Below are positions 54,262 through 63,605 of a stretch of DNA of 64,000 nt, piece by piece; the stretch's first letter is position 1, and every line of letters begins with the position of its first letter. The DNA is taken from contig JAAYVE010000030.1 in assembly GCA_012517315.1 (NCBI GenBank), positions 1-64,000 of the forward strand, in the 5' to 3' direction. The position numbers and the translations under genes were made by a program. This DNA is from Deltaproteobacteria bacterium (GTDB lineage: Bacteria > Desulfobacterota > Syntrophobacteria > Syntrophobacterales > Syntrophobacteraceae). A model generated the notes under the pieces. The model did no database searches. It had not been told where the DNA came from and was given only the letters and a program-made list of their open reading frames with translations.

Positions 54262-55245
54262 TCAAAGCCCTCGACGCAAGGTGACAATGGCGTTTCGGAT
54301 ACTCTCCGTTCTCGCGCGCAGTTGGTCCGCCGATGCCGCAAGCTCGTGGACGAACAAAGGGGGGTCGCACCCGTAGGGGTGTTCCATCGCAGCGATCGTG
54401 GCACGCAGGGCCGTCCGGGTGTCATCCAGAAGGAGGACCCAGTCGGACAACATCTTCCGGTAGGTCTCGATCTGTGCAATGAACACCTGGGCAGTGGCTT
54501 TGTCCCCTCTATCCATGGCATCCTTGGCCGAGTCCGCAAGATCCCCGGTCAACAGGCCGAAAATGGCGGGCGTACCATCCCGCACGGTCACAAGGATGGC
54601 ATCGATGTTGGGCTGCTGAGCGACAACGGCATCGCGGAACGCCGCTCGGGAGGCAAGCGCGACGGCCTGGTCCGCGCCCGCTTTGACAAGGGTGAGCGCC
54701 GCACCGACGGCCGGCATGCTCAGGCCGCCAATCACTCTCGCACCTCCCACCGCATGCAGTGCCTCCTGGACCACGCTCCCGAGAACCGCGGCTTCGCGCT
54801 TCAGCTCGCTGAGCGACCGCCCCTCGGCGTAGGCGAGCACGATGTCGTTGAAAACGGCGACAGCGGCGATGGAACGGCGGAATGCCGCGGTGGCGGGGGG
54901 ATCGCCCGTCTGGGAGACGTACGGCGCATCTTCGATGTAAAACTGCTCGTCGAAGCCCGATGCCTTGATGGTCTGGGAGGCAGTGCGCGTCGCGGGAACG
55001 GGGGGCAAGCCCCTGAGAAAAAGTTGACGGGCTTTCGCCCGCTCAGCTGCCCCCATTTCATCGAAGATGGCAGTGGAGGCGACATTCACTCTCTCAAAGG
55101 AGTCCCGATACTGCCTGAACTCCGACAAGCCGGCCGTCGATACGCAGCCTGCCGACATCAAAGCGAAAAGCAGGACCAATGCAAATTGCAGGCTTTTTGA
55201 ACAGGCCACGTTTTCACCCTCGGGCATGATCCGTCGAGACAGCAT
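54262..55245 (-). CDS. Lipoprotein of unknown function next to the peptidoglycan-active gene
   Basis: 327 residues. The lipobox LMSAGC at about residue 34 closes a signal peptide; the mature part is all-helical and Ala-rich with no recognised domain. ATG at 55245 with GGGGGGA about 6 nt upstream; an ATG at 55227 is a shorter possibility. It ends 49 nt before the peptidoglycan-active gene starts, same direction, so an operon is likely. It could anchor or regulate that enzyme. Confidence 0.75.
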   Translation of the reverse strand: MLSRRIMPEGENVACSKSLQFALVLLFALMSAGCVSTAGLSEFRQYRDSFERVNVASTAIFDEMGAAERAKARQLFLRGLPPVPATRTASQTIKASGFDEQFYIEDAPYVSQTGDPPATAAFRRSIAAVAVFNDIVLAYAEGRSLSELKREAAVLGSVVQEALHAVGGARVIGGLSMPAVGAALTLVKAGADQAVALASRAAFRDAVVAQQPNIDAILVTVRDGTPAIFGLLTGDLADSAKDAMDRGDKATAQVFIAQIETYRKMLSDWVLLLDDTRTALRATIAAMEHPYGCDPPLFVHELAASADQLRARTESIRNAIVTLRRGL

Positions 55246-55700
55246 CTCCAGTCCCCCCGTCACACGGTGATTAATAGAAACAGATTGGGATTCCAACCGA
55301 TCGTCTCAGCCCTTTCAGCCTGTCCCGGATCATGATCGGGTAAACAAGAGCGACTGAAGGACACCAGAGTTCCAGTACCGCCGCACTTGGCATCCACACG
55401 GCTGAAGGATGCCATTGCCGCCTCGTGCAATGCCGCCGGGTGGTGAATGCCTCATTCCCACTCGGAACAGAAGAGAATTCCGGGAACTCTCAATGAACGA
55501 TGATGCCGACCTTCGCCTGGAAACCGGAGAAGCACGATGGGATGCTGGGTGCCAGCCGCCGAAAGCTTATGGGAAAGCCTCTGGAACGAGGCCCATCTTT
55601 GCGTAATCGTTGAAAAGCTTTTGAAGATTATGCAGGAAGGAAGAGTGGATCACAAGAGCAAAATATGTAACCTGGTGACCATGCTGCCGAGAGGCGTTCC
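55246..55700. other. No gene recognised
   Basis: 455 bp between two leftward genes. No frame has both a ribosome binding site and plausible content; it probably carries the lipoprotein promoter. Confidence 0.35.
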
Positions 55701-57425
55701 TCACCGCCGTGGAAACCCGCCCTCCGGAACCCGGAACGCCGAGGCATGAAGCAGCAGGTGGTCCCGAAAGATCCCGAAGTGAGGGGATTTTCCCACTCTT
55801 TCGAGCCTGGGCAGCTGTTCCTGAAAGCGTCTTCGCACCTCTTCCTGAGTGAGGCCCGATCGGATCCGGTAGTCATAGGCGATGGAGACGAGATCCCTTT
55901 CCGGACGTTCCAGGACCCGCGTGATTCCGTATTTCTCCGGATCTTTCATGACCTTGGATCCCGCAAGGAGCACAAACCGGGACTTGGAAACGGCATGCAC
56001 GGCCTCTCTGTACTTCTCGAGAAATCGCAGGGTCTCCTCCCACTCCGCTTCCGTTTCCGTGGGAAATCCAAAAAGGAGAAAAACGAGGTTCCACACCCCC
56101 GCATGATGGGCAAAGGTGAGTATCCGCCCTGCTCTCTCCGCACGCACCCCCTTGCCCATGGCATCCAGGACGCGTTGGCTTCCCGATTCCACTCCCCACA
56201 TGACCAGCCGCAGCCCAGAGCGATGGAGGCGTTCCATGAGCGGCGGATCGAAACTGCCGGTGGGCTTCGCGTAAACAGACCAGGTGATCTCTGCATCCTG
56301 CCCCAGCAACTCGCGGCTCAGGCGTGCCAGTCGGCGTGGATGTATCATCTCATCCACGAAGTTGAAATGGATGACCCCGTGGCGCACCGACAGTTCTTTC
56401 AGCCGAGCCGCTGTCTGCTCCTCGGACTCCTCCCGATAGGCCAGGTAGGTTTTCCGATGGGTGCAGAAAGCGCATCGCCCCCAGAAACACCCCCGGGAAG
56501 AAAGATAGGGGAGAACGGGTAGGGGGGAGAGGTACCCGGAGAGGTCGAAGTCGGAAAAATCGGGCAGGGGCAACGCATCCAGATCGGGTATCATGAGAGG
56601 GGGACTGGAGACAACCCGGCCGTTCTGCCGGTAAACAAGGCCGGGTACCCTGGCCAGTTCACCCCCCAACTGCCCCAAGAGCCTCGAGATGCCCACCTCG
56701 CCCTCTCCCAGCACCATTAAGTCCAGGATCCGCCTTGAATCCACCCGGTGCCATTCGCCGCCAACCTGCAACGGGAAGTCTCTCTCGAGCAGTCCCTCGG
56801 GATGCGGCATCACCGACAGCGTCGCCCCCCCAAGCACGACGGCGACGCCATGTTCCTTCAGAATCTTGGCCATGGCGAGGGCAAATATCAGTTGCTGGCT
56901 GAAAAGGATGGAAAAACCCGCAATTCTTGGGGAGAACCTCAGGACAGGCTGGATCAATTCTCGCAAGAAACGTTCGGCAAGCGGCGGAACCGTGAGGTCG
57001 CAGAGGGTCCTACGGCAGAAGTGATCGAAGAGTCCGTGAAGGACAGAGGCGTACTTTTCATAGAAGGAAGCGGCGACATTGTAACGGTCCAGTTCGAGGA
57101 AGGAGGCGAAGCCTTCCTCCCCCTGCAGGAATCGATTCACCTCGGCAATCTTCACAGCCGCCAAGTCCGCGTCCATCCCGGATATTCTCATTCGCAAGCG
57201 GCCTTCCTGAACCCATGAGGCGGCTTGGCGATGGAACTCCAAGTTGAGGTCCACGGCCCGAACCTGCACGGATGGGTGCGTCATTTGCAGGAAAGCCTTC
57301 AGGGCGGCGATTCCCAGGGGAGGGCTGGTGGGGTGCATGGCGGGGGGAAAAACGAGGACGACTTCGTCGTCATGGATCGCTCCGTTTCCCGCATCTGTCT
57401 CGAGAAGGCCAGAACTTCCTGTCAA
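55701..57425 (-). CDS. B12-binding-domain radical SAM protein
   Basis: About 574 residues from a TTG at 57425 (AAGGGGGGA upstream); a GTG at 57560, inside the CHAT gene, is the alternative. The N-terminal ~150 residues start with a cobalamin-binding-like strand (VVLVFPPAMHPTSPPLGI). The core domain has the radical SAM cluster motif RGCFWGRCAFC (CxxxCxxC) and later VMWGVESGSQRVL and FGFPTETEAEWEET. Family members methylate or rearrange varied substrates. It lies immediately after the CHAT protein gene and would be co-expressed. Substrate unknown. Confidence 0.9.
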   Translation of the reverse strand: MTGSSGLLETDAGNGAIHDDEVVLVFPPAMHPTSPPLGIAALKAFLQMTHPSVQVRAVDLNLEFHRQAASWVQEGRLRMRISGMDADLAAVKIAEVNRFLQGEEGFASFLELDRYNVAASFYEKYASVLHGLFDHFCRRTLCDLTVPPLAERFLRELIQPVLRFSPRIAGFSILFSQQLIFALAMAKILKEHGVAVVLGGATLSVMPHPEGLLERDFPLQVGGEWHRVDSRRILDLMVLGEGEVGISRLLGQLGGELARVPGLVYRQNGRVVSSPPLMIPDLDALPLPDFSDFDLSGYLSPLPVLPYLSSRGCFWGRCAFCTHRKTYLAYREESEEQTAARLKELSVRHGVIHFNFVDEMIHPRRLARLSRELLGQDAEITWSVYAKPTGSFDPPLMERLHRSGLRLVMWGVESGSQRVLDAMGKGVRAERAGRILTFAHHAGVWNLVFLLFGFPTETEAEWEETLRFLEKYREAVHAVSKSRFVLLAGSKVMKDPEKYGITRVLERPERDLVSIAYDYRIRSGLTQEEVRRRFQEQLPRLERVGKSPHFGIFRDHLLLHASAFRVPEGGFPRR

Positions 57426-57489
57426 TCCGTCCCCCCCTTGCTTTTCATCCGGCCATTCCCGCAGGGGCCTCGTTTGGGAAGGCCGATTA

Positions 57490-60228
57490 TCAGCTTGCGT
57501 CTCCGAAGATGACCGAAGGACCCCAGAAGAAGGGATGCCTGAGGTGTTCCCCCCTTTCACCCTGAATAAGCTCCAACTTGCTCCTGCGCAAAGCCTCCCC
57601 TCGGCCTACCCCCCCCTTGAGATGCCTGTAGAAACTGGTGTTGAGTAGCTTCGCCGATTGGGATTCCACAGACCACAAGTTGACCATGAGAGCGGGTGTG
57701 CCGGCGTACATGAAGGCTCGGGTGAGCCCGATCATGCCTTCCCCCCTGACGATCTGCCCCATTCCCGTGTTGCAGGCGGAGAGGCTCACGAAATCGGCAT
57801 TGAGCCTGAGTGTGAAAACATCGGCCATGGTCAGAAAGCCGTCCTGCCGATTTTGCGGGTCCGGATGGGACAGGACCAACGACGGTTGCCGGATGCTGTC
57901 CAGCTCCTCGGGCAGAACCCCGTGACAGGAAAACACCAGGTATCGGTAATCTCTCAACCGGTCTGAGTCGTTCATCCGCATGACATTGCTCCTGGAGGCG
58001 GCAGCCCGCAGTTGCAGCGGGTGACTTGCTTCAGGGGCCGCCAGGAGTTCCTTGATTTCCCTAGCCTCCTCTTCGGTCTCAGGCAGCTCTGCGAATGTCC
58101 CCCCCATGAGTTCCAGGAAGGCGCGGCTGCGAACGCTCGCCTCGGAAACCTCTTCGGTCGGCTCTGCCAGCTCCAGGGAAGAAAAAGGAGACCGTGTACC
58201 CTCGCCCGTCGACGCCCCATTCTCCCCGTATACCGGGTTCGCGAAAGCGAGAAGCGGGTAACGGGGCTCCTCCCGCCTGCGAATGACTGCTTCACGAAGG
58301 ATCTTGAGGAGGGAAGCGGACGAAAGGTAGGCCACAGGGTGACTCTCCACAAGGAAAACCGGCTTTTCAGGTTCAGTCGCCGGGGATTGCACAAGGGTTT
58401 CAAAAGGGAGGACGTACAAGCTGCCGCTGGGAACGATGTAGAGGGTTTTCGCCCTGGAGACCATCTTCTCCAAGGCCTGAGGAATCAGTAGGCGGTGCAG
58501 ACCCTTTCCTTTGGACCACATGGCCTCGCTGGAATCCCGGATCACATTTCGGATGACAGACTCCGGCCGAGGGTTCTGCACGGCTTCCAAAACGGCTCGC
58601 AGACCGTCTCGAAACTCCTCAACCCTTGCAGCCAACTCCTTCTCACCGACGGGGACCCTCAAGAGCTCAAAATGCTCTCGGCTCAGTACCCAGAGAGCCG
58701 TAGACCGCTCTAGGACTCCATAGACCAGGAGGAGTTCTCCCCTCTGGAGCACTTTGTCCTGGAGTTCCGCAATGGAGGCCGGCTTGGGGTGTTTAAGGGC
58801 GTGATAGTCGGGAAACTTCCTCCCAATCTCCTCTTCAAGGCCTTTCAGCGCGGTTCTCAGCCCATTGATCCGATTCTCCAGGACCCTGATTCTCTTCCCT
58901 TGTCTCTCTTTCACGGTCCCTGAAATTTCTTCGTCCAACGATCTTTCGCACTCCGCCAGTTCCTCTTCCAGTTCGCTCTCTCTGTCTCTCAGTTGGCCGG
59001 GGATCCAGGCAAAGTGTCTCGCCCCGCTTTTACCCATCGCTTCCAGGAAGCTTCTCCCCTGCTTTCGTTCGAAGATCTCGAAGGAACGCCTGTCATAACC
59101 CTTGGCAGGGTCCTTTTCGTGGAGGGTCATGAGCAACCCGATGAGGTGATCATAGACCCGCATCCTGTTCTCCATGTACGAGGTCCTCCCCTCCTCTCCC
59201 AAACCGCTGCGAAGACCCTCGATGATGTCGATGGCTTTCTCGTAATGAACGAGGGCATCCTCAAATCTTCCCTGCCTTGCATCGATGAGACCCAGACAAC
59301 TTTCGGCCCGCCAGATGAATTCCCGCTCGCCCAGTTCCGAGAAAATCTCCAGGGAGCGACTCGCGGCTTCGCGGGCCCTCCCGAACTTTCCCATTCTGTA
59401 GAGGGTATCCCCTAAATTGAGGAGACTGAGCCCTTCCCCTTTCGGGTTCTGGACTTCCTCGGCGATCCCGAGGGAGTGCCTGAAGTACTGGACGGCCTTT
59501 GGAAGCTCCCCCAGGGCGAGGTGAGCAATCCCGATGTAGAGCAGGTCATACAACTCCTGACTCCGGTTTTTCAACTCCCTGCTGATGGCCAATGCCTGTT
59601 CGTGATACGTCAGAGCCCTCTTCGGCTGTCCCATCAAGCGGTAATCCGCACCGATCTCGCTCAGGGCGGTCGCCTCGAACCCCCGAACCTTGCGCTCTCG
59701 AAACACTTCAACCGCTTTTTCAAGGTATCTTATGGACTTGAGATATTGCCCGAGAAAGCGATAAACTGCTCCTATAGAAAGAAGATCCTCGCCGATTTTG
59801 TCATTATCGATGCTGCTCCGGATGGTAAGCGCCTTTCGATGCTGTTCCAGTGCCTTTTCATACTGCCCCAGGTTTCGATAGACTTTGCCGGCGACGGTCA
59901 GGGAAGTGGCCGCATACCCACCGTATCCATGGGCAAGGCTCATTTCGTAAGCCTCCTCCAAATGCCCGAGTGCCCTCTTGTACCTGCCCATCTGCAAGCA
60001 AACCCGACCAAGATGGATGAGGCATTCGGTCATCGCCCGCCTGTCTCCCATACCCCTGGACGCATCCAGAACCCTCTCATACTCTAGGAGGGCTCGAGGA
60101 TAATCCCCCTCGACGAAGGCTTTGCGGGCCGCTTCCATGGATCCCCCGGCTGCACCATCACAAGTGGCCGGCAGACATGCCGCAAGGACCAGCAGACAGG
60201 CGGAAAACACAAGGGCCAGGTTGCTCAC
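57490..60228 (-). CDS. TPR-CHAT domain lipoprotein (caspase-like)
   Basis: 912 residues. A GTG start at 60228 is preceded by GGAGAGGGTG and followed by a signal peptide with lipobox LAAC, so it is probably membrane-anchored. Residues ~30-400 are about nine TPR repeats, ~430-510 a charged coiled coil, ~590-910 a CHAT domain with catalytic His769 (LVFSCHG) and Cys819 (SLSACNTG), both intact. CHAT proteases cleave partner proteins on a signal; TPRs usually receive it. The periplasmic or outer-facing location is unusual but seen elsewhere. The next gene is a B12 radical SAM enzyme. Confidence 0.9.
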   Translation of the reverse strand: MSNLALVFSACLLVLAACLPATCDGAAGGSMEAARKAFVEGDYPRALLEYERVLDASRGMGDRRAMTECLIHLGRVCLQMGRYKRALGHLEEAYEMSLAHGYGGYAATSLTVAGKVYRNLGQYEKALEQHRKALTIRSSIDNDKIGEDLLSIGAVYRFLGQYLKSIRYLEKAVEVFRERKVRGFEATALSEIGADYRLMGQPKRALTYHEQALAISRELKNRSQELYDLLYIGIAHLALGELPKAVQYFRHSLGIAEEVQNPKGEGLSLLNLGDTLYRMGKFGRAREAASRSLEIFSELGEREFIWRAESCLGLIDARQGRFEDALVHYEKAIDIIEGLRSGLGEEGRTSYMENRMRVYDHLIGLLMTLHEKDPAKGYDRRSFEIFERKQGRSFLEAMGKSGARHFAWIPGQLRDRESELEEELAECERSLDEEISGTVKERQGKRIRVLENRINGLRTALKGLEEEIGRKFPDYHALKHPKPASIAELQDKVLQRGELLLVYGVLERSTALWVLSREHFELLRVPVGEKELAARVEEFRDGLRAVLEAVQNPRPESVIRNVIRDSSEAMWSKGKGLHRLLIPQALEKMVSRAKTLYIVPSGSLYVLPFETLVQSPATEPEKPVFLVESHPVAYLSSASLLKILREAVIRRREEPRYPLLAFANPVYGENGASTGEGTRSPFSSLELAEPTEEVSEASVRSRAFLELMGGTFAELPETEEEAREIKELLAAPEASHPLQLRAAASRSNVMRMNDSDRLRDYRYLVFSCHGVLPEELDSIRQPSLVLSHPDPQNRQDGFLTMADVFTLRLNADFVSLSACNTGMGQIVRGEGMIGLTRAFMYAGTPALMVNLWSVESQSAKLLNTSFYRHLKGGVGRGEALRRSKLELIQGERGEHLRHPFFWGPSVIFGDAS

Positions 60229-60339
60229 GGGATCACCCTCTCCATCTACCATTCCATGGCGGAGAAGAACACTCCCGCCACGGGAGTTGAAATGATTGAG
60301 AGCACTCATTCATCAGTCCATATCCCCACGAAGACCGTC

Positions 60340-61140
60340 TCAGGGGCTGCGCATCCCCGCCATGCGGATCAATTCCTCTCGGCTGGCCCCGTAGAGTCTG
60401 ACAAAGCTCTCCTCCGGATTCTTCGCCTCGTAGAGCTTCAGGAAAACTCCCATTCCCTCTTTTTCCACAAGAAATTTCACGAAACGATGACTGGCGAGGT
60501 AGTACAGCCGGCGTCTCACAGGGTCGGAAACGACCCAGTCAAGAGGGGGTCTGGTCGTCCCCAGACATTCCAAGATTTCTCCGGGAACCGTCGACGACTG
60601 AGTGAGAACGCCGGTATTTGGGCCCACCCTTGCGCCTGGCCGCAACTGGAGGGCCGCATAGTCCGCCAGTCCCTCCCGCAGAGTGTGACTGCGGTAACGC
60701 CACGTGAAGAGATGGGTCATCTCGTGGATATAAGTGGCGTCGGTCCCATGCATTGCTCCGGCATACACCCTTGGGTTCAAGAAAACGATGCCCTTCGGGT
60801 CCCGGGGGTGCTCATACCCCATCCACACGTGGGACACGGCAACCGAATCGGAGATGTAAATGCGAACCTTGGAACCCAGCGTGGCCGTATCCAGTCTCCG
60901 ACCGAGCAATGACTCAATTTCAGCGTATGCCTCTTCGGCAAGCCTCAGAAAGCCTGGATCGACACTGACGCCGTATTGAAAGACCTCAACCCGTTCGCCG
61001 GAAGCGACAAGCTTGCCTCCCTGGACAATCTGCCGGTCCGCCAAAGCCCGTTAGTTTTCAGCATACGCCGCCAAACGGCCCAGCAGGAGAACACCCAGGA
61101 AAAGAAAACACCGTGTTGCAGTCAAACCTCTTCTCGGCAT
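60340..61140 (-). pseudogene. Peptidase-MA-type zinc metallopeptidase, split by a stop codon after its signal peptide
   Basis: A signal peptide begins at the ATG 61140 (MPRRGLTATRCF... LAAYAEN), then TAA at 61051-61053, and the same frame continues with RALADRQIVQGG and a full peptidase-MA fold: TYIHEMTHLF (HExxH), LREGLADYAALQL (third zinc ligand Glu). The enzyme part is about 234 residues and could start at a TTG (61044), but without a signal peptide. Either a single nonsense change or a read error explains this. It lies beside the CHAT lipoprotein gene in the same direction. Confidence 0.75.
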
Positions 61141-61668
61141 CGTCTCAAACGCCAACAAGGAGTGACGGAAGCTTCAACGCTCTCCGATTCGCGGGAAGCA
61201 GTCTCATGATCTGTGGGCACCCGCCAAGTTCCTGACTTCCCACATATTCATGCGGGTACGCTACCCGACGCTTTTCACTTTTGCAAGGCTTTCGTGTGAT
61301 TCCTCGCAACACGGCGCGCCTCAGGCGATTTGACCTATCCCCCCATTTCCTGTGGGGTGGCGGACCAAGACCTGAACATCGCTCGTTGGTATCAGGAAAG
61401 GGCTTGCGTGGGCGTGACGCCGTGGACCAAGCTTGCCTGGTGGATGAATGGGCATGGACCGACTTGCGAAAACGCAGTAGAATCGAGTTCCGACGCCGTG
61501 AAGAACAAGACCGGGGATGCCCATCCTCAGCCATGGCCAGAAGGTCGATCGATGACGCAGGAAACGTCACTCGACGTCTTCTTCACATCTGACCTGATTC
61601 GGCAAGGATGCTGGAAGACCTAAAAACCGAGGGAACCTCTTCGACACTGACCTTGAGAGAGGAAAATC
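61141..61668. other. No gene recognised
   Basis: 528 bp between divergent genes. Overlapping open frames exist on both strands, none with a credible start or motif; promoters of the neighbours are expected here. Confidence 0.35.
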
Positions 61669-62091
61669 ATGAGAGCGATGTTTTCAAGTTGCCTGGTTGG
61701 GTTGGCCATTCTCGTCACCATTGTCTCGGCAGGGGAATTCCAGCTCTATCCGGGAGCGAAGATGGACGAACAAGCAACCCAGGAAGCCAAGGAAGCCGCG
61801 GCGGCTGCGAAAATGACCGATACGAGAACTGCGATTTACACAACCGCCGACGCCTTTGCCAAGGTCGTCGGATTTTACCAGGGGAAGGCCGTTGAGCACG
61901 CCATGCCCAGCGCTTCCGGGTCAACGGGCAAACCCAATAAGTATGAAGAATACGATCTATGGGAAGCCTATTTCATCTTCGACGGAGCCAAAAACCTGGC
62001 GGACTCCAAGCTCTGGATCAAAGTGCAGCGGCCATACATCGGGGACAATGTTCGAGACGTCACGGCCATCGTGGTGACGGAAAAGAGGTGA
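61669..62091 (+). CDS. Small exported hypothetical protein
   Basis: 140 residues. A signal peptide (MRAMFSSCLVGLAILVTIVSAG) is followed by a ~118-residue mature domain starting FQLYPGAKMDEQATQEAKEA and containing AFAKVVGFYQGKAVEH, a pattern seen in exported bacterial proteins of unknown role. AGGA lies about 6 nt before the ATG. Ends RDVTAIVVTEKR. It is separate from the efflux genes 290 bp downstream. No catalytic motif seen. Confidence 0.8.
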   Translation: MRAMFSSCLVGLAILVTIVSAGEFQLYPGAKMDEQATQEAKEAAAAAKMTDTRTAIYTTADAFAKVVGFYQGKAVEHAMPSASGSTGKPNKYEEYDLWEAYFIFDGAKNLADSKLWIKVQRPYIGDNVRDVTAIVVTEKR

Positions 62092-62382
62092 CAGAGCGCG
62101 CGCAGTTTCCTCCCTTGAGGGTAAGGAAAACGCTGAGCAGCGGGTTGCAATCTATCAGACTTCTTAAGTCACCGTTTTTCTTCACGTAACAGAAGGACAT
62201 CGTGTTCATCGGGATCTCCCGGTTCAATTCAAGGGAACGTCGCAAATACTTGCCCATCCCTCTCGGCAATGCCTGAACCGGTTCGCTGCCTGCAAAGCGG
62301 GCCACTGAATTCTCGCCATGACCATACCGTCTGTGTTATACGACCTTTCGAAAGGAAGAGGGAGACCAAGCGGCGGAGGCAC

Positions 62383-63603
62383 ATGGAACCGGAGAAGCTC
62401 GAAAGACTCAGGATCGCTGAGAAGGAACCCGTCGTCCCCCTGAAGCGCCGGAGGTGGAGGGTTTTCTGGGTCGTGCTCCTCCTCTTTGGAGTGGCGCTGG
62501 TCGCCCATCTCCTCCATTCCCGAGGCTTCCTCTCGCCTGCCGAAACCGTGCGTCTCGTCGCCGTCAGTTCTGTGTACCCGTCCCAAACCATCACCCAGTT
62601 CAATGCCAGCGGATACGTGGTGGCCCAGCGCAAAGCCTCCGTGGCTTCCAAGGGCACAGGCAGGCTCCAGTTCATCCACGTGGTGGAGGGAAGCCGCCTG
62701 AAGGAAGGCGAGATCATTGCAGGGCTGGAAAACGACGACCTGAAGGCTGAGAAGCGCCAGGCCGAAGCGCAGCTCGCCGCGGCGCGGATGGACCTCGTTC
62801 GCGCCCGGACGGACCTGGAAAACGCCAACCGAAACTGGAAGCGCTACAGGAATCTGTGGCACGAGGGGGTGATTTCCAGGTTCAGTTACGAAAACGCGCA
62901 AGACCAGCTCACCAAGAGCAGGGCCCTTGCCGATTCGGCTGAAGCGGCTGTGAAAGCACTGGAGGCCGCCGTGCGGCGGGCGGCGATCCTCATCGAATAC
63001 ACGCGAATCCGGGCCCCCTTCGACGGCGTTGTCCTCACCAAGGACGCGGACGTGGGAGAGGTGGTGGCACCTTTCGGTTCCTCAACCAACGCCAAGGCGG
63101 CCGTGGTGAGCATGGCCGACCTGTCGTCCCTCATGGTTGAAGCCGACGTTTCCGAGTCCTTTCTTTCCCGGGTCAAGACCGGACAACCCTGCGAAATCCA
63201 ACTGGACTCCCTCCCCGACGAGCGTTTCCCCGGCAAAGTGGCCGCCATCGTGCCTACGGCGGACCGGACCCGGGGAACCGTCTTGGTCAAGGTTTCCTTC
63301 GAGCAACTGGACCCTCGGGTTCTCCCCGAGATGAGTGCGAAAGTCGCCTTTCTCTCACGCAGCCTCACCGAAGAGGAAAAGCACCCGGTCCTTGGGGTCC
63401 ACCGGGATTCCATCACGGAACGGAACGGCGGCCCTGGAATCTTTGTCTCCCGCGACAACCGGGCCACGTGGTCCCCTATCCCGTCGCCGGAGTTTCTCGG
63501 AGACTACGTGCTGGTGGGGGATATCCTCAGGGGTGGCGAAAAGGTGGTCATGCAACCCCCCCTGACCCTCAAGGCCGGCGACCGCCTCAAGGTTGCGGAG
63601 TGA
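62383..63603 (+). CDS. RND/ABC-type efflux periplasmic adaptor (membrane fusion protein)
   Basis: 406 residues. A short cytoplasmic N-terminus, one membrane helix (about 27-45), then the MFP layout: first barrel strands (SGYVVAQRKASVASKGTGRLQ), lipoyl half (VVEGSRLKEGEIIAGLENDDL), coiled-coil hairpin (about 125-205), second lipoyl half (IRAPFDGVVLTKDADVGEVV) and beta-barrel domain. GGAGG precedes the ATG at 62383. The next gene encodes a LolD/MacB-like ATPase starting 3 nt after the stop, so this is the MacA-like member of an ABC-type tripartite exporter. Substrate unknown. Confidence 0.92.
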   Translation: MEPEKLERLRIAEKEPVVPLKRRRWRVFWVVLLLFGVALVAHLLHSRGFLSPAETVRLVAVSSVYPSQTITQFNASGYVVAQRKASVASKGTGRLQFIHVVEGSRLKEGEIIAGLENDDLKAEKRQAEAQLAAARMDLVRARTDLENANRNWKRYRNLWHEGVISRFSYENAQDQLTKSRALADSAEAAVKALEAAVRRAAILIEYTRIRAPFDGVVLTKDADVGEVVAPFGSSTNAKAAVVSMADLSSLMVEADVSESFLSRVKTGQPCEIQLDSLPDERFPGKVAAIVPTADRTRGTVLVKVSFEQLDPRVLPEMSAKVAFLSRSLTEEEKHPVLGVHRDSITERNGGPGIFVSRDNRATWSPIPSPEFLGDYVLVGDILRGGEKVVMQPPLTLKAGDRLKVAE

Positions 63604-63605
63604 CA

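Noticed and set aside
53302-55200. A 632-codon plus-strand open frame
   Set aside because: It lies opposite two well-supported minus-strand genes with clear domains and ribosome binding sites; its translation is Arg/Pro/Gly-rich with no motif, as expected of a GC-rich shadow.
62210-62245. GGTTCAATTC resembling a tRNA T-arm
   Set aside because: No acceptor, D or anticodon arms can be drawn around it.
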